DNA from: CAZTJA01 sp964613745
GTDB taxonomy: Bacteria; Desulfobacterota; Desulfomonilia; Desulfomonilales; Desulfomonilaceae
Assembly: GCA_964613745.1 (NCBI GenBank)
Contig: CAZTJA010000113.1
Location: 1 to 9,833, forward strand
Length of the DNA stretch: 9,833 bases
Reading direction: 5' to 3'
Shown: one piece after another, positions 5,370-9,833 of the stretch
How the letters are laid out: every line of letters starts with the position of its first letter
How positions within the stretch are numbered: the stretch's first letter is position 1
Translations under genes and position numbers: made by a program
The notes under the pieces: generated by a model
Databases searched by the model: none
Told to the model about the DNA's origin: nothing
The model's input: only the letters and a program-made list of their open reading frames with translations

Positions 5370-7697
5370 ATGCCGACAGAAATCAAACAAACACCGGAGA
5401 GCCTACTCTCCGAAATCACATTCGATTGCCCCGAAGTGTTCATAGGTAAAGAGGGTTTTGCATTTCAAGCATTCGAGTGTGCTGTATTTGAAAAAGCAAT
5501 CAACGATTGCAAATACGAATACACCGCATACAACATTCACAGCGGTAAATCGGTATTGATTGACCGTAAACGAACACCATTGAAACACACCCACTCAGAT
5601 AAAACAGCTATACTCCGCAAGCTATGTACTTCAAAAATAGCCGGTAGAGGACGTATTGAGATTGATGGTGATACTCCAATTCGTATTGAAAAAATCCGCA
5701 AGGTTATGTATGAAGTGTTCAATAAAATTCTGCCGCATTATGGCTACGTTGTTCGTAACGGACAGTTACAGCTTGCAGAAAAATTACTCGATACAATGGC
5801 GGCGCGCGGAACGCTCCTTGCAGAAGCGGCAGTCGGAATCGGAAAAACGCTTGCCTACATTATAATAGCGGCTCTTGTTAAGCGAAGCCGTCTAAATGAG
5901 CATTGGAACACAGCATATTTTCCTGAGATGAGCATGGTTGAATGGAAGCGTATGCCGGTTATTGTTAGTACAGCCTCAATAGCCTTGCAAAGGGCTATTC
6001 TAAAAGATGCTATCCCTGAAATATCACGAATACTCCTTGAAAACGGCGTTATTAGTAAACCTATTAAAGCTGTATTGGTTAAAGGCAAGTCGCATTACAT
6101 ATGCGAATACAATCTGCGGACATATCTCCCATTTGAGAAAAAGTCCGACATAGCAAGAATTCTTGAACACCTTACTCTTGATGGACGTATTATTGACCTT
6201 GCGGAAGTTGCGGGACTAACAGCACATGTCAAGAAAAAAATATGCGTACCGGGGAAATGCTACCAAAACTGTCCATACACCGAGAGTTGCCGTTTTAAGG
6301 ATTTTCGGGAATCTGTCAAAAAGGAAGAAGCGGACATTCTCATCTGCAACCACAATCTGTTATTGGCAGATGCAAAATACCGAGCAGAGGAAAGCAAATC
6401 GGTACTACCGCCTTATCAAATGATAGTGTTTGATGAAGCCCACGAAATCTTGCAAGCAGCACGTTCCATATATGGAACGTCATTTGACAGTGAAGCTGTT
6501 CATGGCATATCCAAAGCTGTACTTGGTTTGAACTTTTCGCCATACACAACTATAAATACAGAAGATTGGCGTGACACTCGTGACATAGCCCAAAGGCTTG
6601 CTGAAAAGCTAAGCGGTCAAAACAAGAGGTTATTCGCAAAGAACGAAATCGGAACAGAGTGTGACCGATATTTGACCAATATACGCAATATGGCAAGCGA
6701 ACTACACTATGTTTTGAGAAAGGCTTATCCATTCAAAAACAAACAAGATGAAAAACGCAGAAACTCCTTGTTATGGGAATTGGAACTGCTTGCAAAACTC
6801 ATAACCATTATTTCAAACAGTAGCGGAAATATCAGGTGGTTTGAATCAAATGCAAAAGGCTCCTCATCGCTTTGCTCGCTTCCAAAAAATATGAATGAAA
6901 TTATCTTCTCCGACCTCTGGAAACGTGGCGTTCCTACAATGCTTACATCGGGTACGTTATCTGTCGGGGGCGATTTCAACGCATTAAAGCAATCACTTGG
7001 ATTGACCGGAGTTAAGCGTATTTACGAAACCACACAGCCATCACCCTATGACTACAAGCACAACTGTATGTTGTACATTCCTGAACACATGCCGTTCCCG
7101 GAACAGTCGAACAAGACGTATCTTTCAGCTTTAACAGATGAGATAGAGCGACTAATCCGCATGTCCAACGGACATGCTGCGGTTTTATTCACAAGCTATT
7201 ATGTGATGGGAATTGTTTATAGCGAACTTGAAAAACGTAAGCTGCCGTTCCCTCTGTTTAAGTTGGAACGTAGTACATCAAGTGCTATTGAGCAATTTAA
7301 GAAAAGCGACAATGGAGTTTTGATGGCGTCGGGGAGTTTATGGCAAGGAATTGATATTCCCGGTGACCTGCTATCAATGCTTATCATTGCGAAACTCCCA
7401 TTTCAGCAGCCGGATGCTATTAGCGAATTTGAGCGTACACTTTACCCGGATTTTCGCTCATACCTCGACGGCGTAATCATACCCGAAATGCTTATCAAGC
7501 TAAAACAAGGTTTTGGGAGGCTCATACGCACAGAAACAGACACAGGTGTAGTCGCCATACTTGACAGCCGTGTAAATAAACGTGGCTCATATCGGAGATG
7601 TGTATTAAATGCTCTGCCGAATTGTTCCGTTAGTTGCGATATATCAGAAACAGAAAATTTTCTGCGGTCAGTTAAACCGCTCGAATACTGGAATTAA
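5370..7697 (+). CDS. DinG/XPD-family superfamily 2 DNA helicase with Fe-S cysteines, 775 aa
   Basis: This is an ATP-dependent DNA helicase that should unwind DNA 5'->3', as the DinG/XPD family does. Motifs in order: a family-specific N-terminus of about 125 residues; Walker A EAAVGIGKT (152-160); four Fe-S cysteines (292, 297, 301, 307); NHNLLLADA (327-335); DEAH box (355-358); TSGT (526-529); motif V GSLWQGIDIPG (655-665); motif VI QGFGRLIR (713-720). All catalytic motifs look intact. I chose the ATG at 5370 because AAGAGGAGG ends 6 bases before it. A GTG at 5316 in the same frame would begin inside a hairpin and lacks a ribosome binding site. There is no exonuclease domain of the Bacillus DinG type. 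It stands alone between two structured leaders. In a mobile element it may help replication, transfer or repair of the excised DNA; this is inference. Confidence 0.9.
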   Translation: MPTEIKQTPESLLSEITFDCPEVFIGKEGFAFQAFECAVFEKAINDCKYEYTAYNIHSGKSVLIDRKRTPLKHTHSDKTAILRKLCTSKIAGRGRIEIDGDTPIRIEKIRKVMYEVFNKILPHYGYVVRNGQLQLAEKLLDTMAARGTLLAEAAVGIGKTLAYIIIAALVKRSRLNEHWNTAYFPEMSMVEWKRMPVIVSTASIALQRAILKDAIPEISRILLENGVISKPIKAVLVKGKSHYICEYNLRTYLPFEKKSDIARILEHLTLDGRIIDLAEVAGLTAHVKKKICVPGKCYQNCPYTESCRFKDFRESVKKEEADILICNHNLLLADAKYRAEESKSVLPPYQMIVFDEAHEILQAARSIYGTSFDSEAVHGISKAVLGLNFSPYTTINTEDWRDTRDIAQRLAEKLSGQNKRLFAKNEIGTECDRYLTNIRNMASELHYVLRKAYPFKNKQDEKRRNSLLWELELLAKLITIISNSSGNIRWFESNAKGSSSLCSLPKNMNEIIFSDLWKRGVPTMLTSGTLSVGGDFNALKQSLGLTGVKRIYETTQPSPYDYKHNCMLYIPEHMPFPEQSNKTYLSALTDEIERLIRMSNGHAAVLFTSYYVMGIVYSELEKRKLPFPLFKLERSTSSAIEQFKKSDNGVLMASGSLWQGIDIPGDLLSMLIIAKLPFQQPDAISEFERTLYPDFRSYLDGVIIPEMLIKLKQGFGRLIRTETDTGVVAILDSRVNKRGSYRRCVLNALPNCSVSCDISETENFLRSVKPLEYWN

Positions 7698-7710
7698 GTA
7701 TTTTACCCCT

Positions 7711-7735
7711 ACCTTTTATCAACTTGAAAAAAGGT
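7711..7735 (+). other. Imperfect inverted repeat after the helicase gene
   Basis: ACCTTTT (7711-7717) pairs with AAAAGGT (7729-7735) around an 11-base loop, followed by TTTTGTTCTCTC. It may be a weak terminator of the helicase transcript, whose stop codon is 14 bases earlier. It shares TCAACTTGAAAAAAGGT with the perfect palindrome at 7836-7868 and looks like a degenerate copy of it. Confidence 0.45.
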
Positions 7736-7756
7736 TTTGTTCTCTCTGATAACGGG

Positions 7757-7768
7757 GACAGGCGACAA
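7757..7768 (+). repeat. 12-bp motif GACAGGCGACAA, copy 2
   Basis: This is identical to the copy at 4061-4072 and lies in the 192-base gap between the helicase and the small protein gene, just before the putative promoter at 7781-7810. It could be a shared operator for two transcription units of the element. Confidence 0.4.
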
Positions 7769-7780
7769 AATTTGGCATTT

Positions 7781-7810
7781 TAGACAAGCAAACGACCATA
7801 AACATATAAA
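7781..7810 (+). promoter_or_regulatory. Possible promoter of the small-protein/recombinase unit
   Basis: TAGACA (7781-7786) and TATAAA (7805-7810) are separated by 18 bases. A transcript starting shortly after would carry the perfect palindrome (7836-7868) in its leader before the ribosome binding site at 7875. The -35 box matches four of six consensus bases and the -10 box five of six. Confidence 0.35.
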
Positions 7811-7835
7811 GTAAGATTATTTTGATAGTTACAAC

Positions 7836-7868
7836 CCCGACCTTTTTTCAACTTGAAAAAAGGTCGGG
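7836..7868. repeat. Perfect 16+1+16 bp palindrome in the leader of the small gene
   Basis: CCCGACCTTTTTTCAA is followed by a single C and its exact reverse complement TTGAAAAAAGGTCGGG. As RNA it would form a long, very stable hairpin ending six bases before the AAGGAGG at 7875-7881. As DNA it could bind a dimeric protein. No T-run follows, so it is not an ordinary terminator, although the T-rich arm is internal. Confidence 0.8.
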
Positions 7869-7889
7869 CTGTCTAAGGAGGTAAACTGT

Positions 7890-8087
7890 ATGAATATAGG
7901 TATAGCAACCGACGAATTGGTGGACATTCGCAGTGTTCATGTGGACGCAAACCTACCTAAACTGGAGCGAATCACTGAGTATATTCGGCAAATTAAAGAC
8001 CCATACCACTTCAAGTGCGGGGAATTTACCGTCAGCGTGAAGTACGCCGAAAACGGTGTTAGCTTAGAAGATTGTCTTGAAAGGATA
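7890..8087 (+). CDS. Small conserved protein ahead of the recombinase (DUF6870-like?), 66 residues before sequence gap
   Basis: The gene opens with ATG at 7890, 8 bases after AAGGAGG, and stays open for 66 codons until the run of N. The visible protein contains DELVDIRSVHVDANLPKLER, then EYIRQIKDPYHFKCG and VSVKYAENGVSLEDCLERI. The pattern of 'VDIR.V.VD..LP..ER...IRQIK.PY.FKCG' followed by 'SLEDCLE' recalls a family of short soluble proteins found next to recombinases in Clostridia elements. I believe it is DUF6870 but cannot confirm this. The function is unknown. The likely full length is about 70-80 residues, so only the last few codons should be missing. It lies directly upstream of the recombinase in the same direction and probably shares its transcript. 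Confidence 0.7.
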
Positions 8088-8191
8088 NNNNNNNNNNNNN
8101 NNNNNNNNNNNNNNNNNNNNNNNNNNNNNNNNNNNNNNNNNNNNNNNNNNNNNNNNNNNNNNNNNNNNNNNNNNNNNNNNNNNNNNNNNNN
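8088..8191. other. Run of 104 undetermined bases (assembly gap)
   Basis: All bases are N. The gap hides the 3' end of the small gene and part of the short spacer before the recombinase ribosome binding site. If the gap length is exact, the small gene's frame and the recombinase start are in the same frame, so a stop codon must lie inside the gap unless the two are joined. Confidence 0.95.
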
Positions 8192-8219
8192 TCTGAGAAT
8201 GATAATAAGGAGTGGCATT

Positions 8220-9833
8220 ATGCAACCAATAAAATATAAAGCAATCATATACATCAGGCTTTCGAGTGCAGATGATAAAAACGCCACTAAAGGTGGCGCA
8301 AGCGAGTCGGATAGCGTTGTGAACCAACGAAAACTCATCAACGAGTGGCTAAAAAATCACCCGGAGATTGAAGTTGTAGCCGAAAAAGTGGACGATGGCT
8401 GGTCGGGTATTTTGTTTGACCGTCCTGCGTTCAAGGAAATGATGGAAGAAATCGAAGCAGGTCGTGTAAATTGTTGTATCTGCAAGGATTTGTCGCGCCT
8501 CGGCCGCGAGTACATTGAAACAGGACGGTATCTGCGTCGTATATTTCCCGCCTATGGTGTTCGTTTCGTCGCAATAAACGATAACATCGATACGCTTAAT
8601 GACAGCGGTGACGACATTTCGGTCAGTTTGAAAAGCATCATAAACGACGCTTATTGCCGTGATATTTCAATCAAGACACGCTCTGCACTAAACATCAAAA
8701 GAGCAGGCGGTGATTTCGTCGGTGCGTGTTGCGTTTACGGATACAGGAAGTCGGAAAAAAACAAAAACAAACTTGAACTTGACGAATATGCTTCTAAAAT
8801 CGTCCGCGACATCTTCACGATGAAGCTTGGTGGTTACAGCGCCGCACGAATCGCAGACAGTTTGAACGCTCTTGGTGTGCTTTCACCGTACCAGTATAAA
8901 AAAGACAGAGGACTTCCGCACCCTACCGGTAATTATTGCGACAAGGACGACGCTAAGTGGTCGCCCCATACGATTATCAGAATTTTACAGGACGAAACCT
9001 ATACAGGAACGCTTATACAAGGCAAAACTGGGACGCCTAACTACAAGCTGAAGGATTTACAGCTCAAACCCGAAGCAGAATGGCACAGGCATGAAAACGC
9101 TCATGAAGCTATTATTTCAAAGGCAAACTTCGAGCTTGTACAGCGGCTTATGCGGCTTGATACCCGTACTTCACCGACAGATGATAAGGTGTATGTGTTC
9201 TCCGGTTTGTTAATTTGCGGTTGTTGCGGCAACCGTATGATACGGAAGTCTGCGCCGGGTAACGGCAAACGCTATTACAATTACTGGTGTCCCACGACGA
9301 AAAAAGGCGGTTGTACCCGTTCAGTAATGATGAAAGAAAACGAGTTAATATCATGTGTCCTCGACAGCGTAAAGGCACACATCGCCAATATCGCGTCGCT
9401 TGAAACACTTATCGCTAATCTTGATTCGGACAGAATAGGACGTGAGCTTGCTGATAAACTGACAGAGCAGCTCAACGAAAACGAACGACGGCTTGAAAAA
9501 ATCCGTGAGTTCAAAGCCGGATTGTATGAGAATATGATAAGCGGCAACCTCTCCAAAGATGAGTACAAAGCACTTAAAGCCAAGTATACCGACGATGCGG
9601 ACGTTCTTATTGCCGCAAGCGAGCGGCTTCCCCGTGAAATCGACGATGCGTTATCCTGCAAGCACGAAAGGCTTGCGTGGATGGAGCATTTCAAACAATT
9701 TGCTAACCTTGATGTTATCGACCGCAAGACTGTGGCAATTCTGATTAAGTGTATAAAAATCATCGGTAAGCGTGAAATTGAGATTGAGTTCAATTACCAA
9801 GCGGAATACGAAACTGCACTTGCGCTTTTGGCA
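8220..9833 (+). CDS. Large serine recombinase (site-specific integrase), 538 residues to window edge
   Basis: The enzyme cuts and rejoins DNA at attachment sites through a serine-DNA link, integrating and excising the element. The resolvase domain starts at once: IIYIRLS with Ser15 as the expected nucleophile and Arg13, then DDGWSGILFDRPAF (58-71) and KDLSRLGR (89-96), both hallmark motifs. A recombinase domain follows (about 168-280; VYGYRK, then WSPHTIIRIL and TYTGTLIQGK). A zinc ribbon has Cys333, Cys336, Cys357 and Cys365, and a coiled coil lies at about 405-475. This is the large serine recombinase layout shared with TnpX of Tn4451 and with phage integrases. AAGGAG lies 7 bases before the ATG at 8220. 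The frame is still open at the last base. The ending (REIEIEFNYQAEY) resembles the usual C-terminus, so only a few residues should be missing. All catalytic residues seen are intact. Confidence 0.95.
   Translation, partial: MQPIKYKAIIYIRLSSADDKNATKGGASESDSVVNQRKLINEWLKNHPEIEVVAEKVDDGWSGILFDRPAFKEMMEEIEAGRVNCCICKDLSRLGREYIETGRYLRRIFPAYGVRFVAINDNIDTLNDSGDDISVSLKSIINDAYCRDISIKTRSALNIKRAGGDFVGACCVYGYRKSEKNKNKLELDEYASKIVRDIFTMKLGGYSAARIADSLNALGVLSPYQYKKDRGLPHPTGNYCDKDDAKWSPHTIIRILQDETYTGTLIQGKTGTPNYKLKDLQLKPEAEWHRHENAHEAIISKANFELVQRLMRLDTRTSPTDDKVYVFSGLLICGCCGNRMIRKSAPGNGKRYYNYWCPTTKKGGCTRSVMMKENELISCVLDSVKAHIANIASLETLIANLDSDRIGRELADKLTEQLNENERRLEKIREFKAGLYENMISGNLSKDEYKALKAKYTDDADVLIAASERLPREIDDALSCKHERLAWMEHFKQFANLDVIDRKTVAILIKCIKIIGKREIEIEFNYQAEYETALALLA

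Noticed and set aside
7937..8341. Minus-strand frames spanning the N run
   Set aside because: They exist only because N codons are read as open. They oppose two well-supported plus-strand genes.
9148..9793. Minus- and plus-strand frames inside the recombinase
   Set aside because: The recombinase frame carries the zinc ribbon and coiled coil expected of the family. The others are shadows.

Overview
The window looks like part of an integrative mobile element from a Gram-positive, low-to-moderate GC anaerobe, most likely a gut Clostridia-type Bacillota. This rests on strong AGGAGG-type ribosome binding sites on nearly every gene, non-ATG starts, and the gene set: a large serine recombinase, a Cys-rich sigma-like regulator, a DinG/XPD-type helicase and a small conserved protein just ahead of the recombinase. 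No relaxase or conjugation gene lies in the window, so it cannot be decided whether this is a conjugative element (ICE) or a mobilizable one (IME). No tRNA, rRNA or CRISPR array was seen.

Left part (1-3898), all on the minus strand: read 5'->3' it encodes a 483-residue protein with a helical N-terminus, a zinc treble-clef (HNH-like) centre and a conserved C-terminal helical domain; a 77-residue winged-helix-like protein; a 589-residue ABC/SMC-like ATPase with a long coiled coil (DUF2326/YydD type); an XRE-family regulator; and the start of an unrecognised gene that runs off the window. The first three match the layout of an ABC-three-component (ABC-3C) conflict system: effector/C-terminal-domain protein, middle component, ATPase. 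The genes are tightly coupled, and both internal junctions overlap by exactly 17 bp. I read this as defence or conflict cargo carried by the element.

Junction (3899-4205): four CCAAG repeats precede the operon. A strong rho-independent terminator points along the plus strand although no plus-strand gene precedes it. A 12-bp motif (GACAGGCGACAA) occurs here and again ahead of the recombinase block.

Right part (4206-9833), all on the plus strand: sigma-like regulator; a roughly 430-base non-coding stretch with several long-range complementary segments that look like a sizeable structured RNA; the helicase; a 192-base leader with two related inverted repeats, one a perfect 16+1+16 palindrome; a small protein interrupted by a 104-base run of N; and a large serine recombinase that reaches the window edge almost complete. 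The recombinase would integrate and excise the element. The helicase and sigma-like protein are probably maintenance and regulatory backbone genes. The ABC-3C operon is probably swapped cargo beside that backbone.
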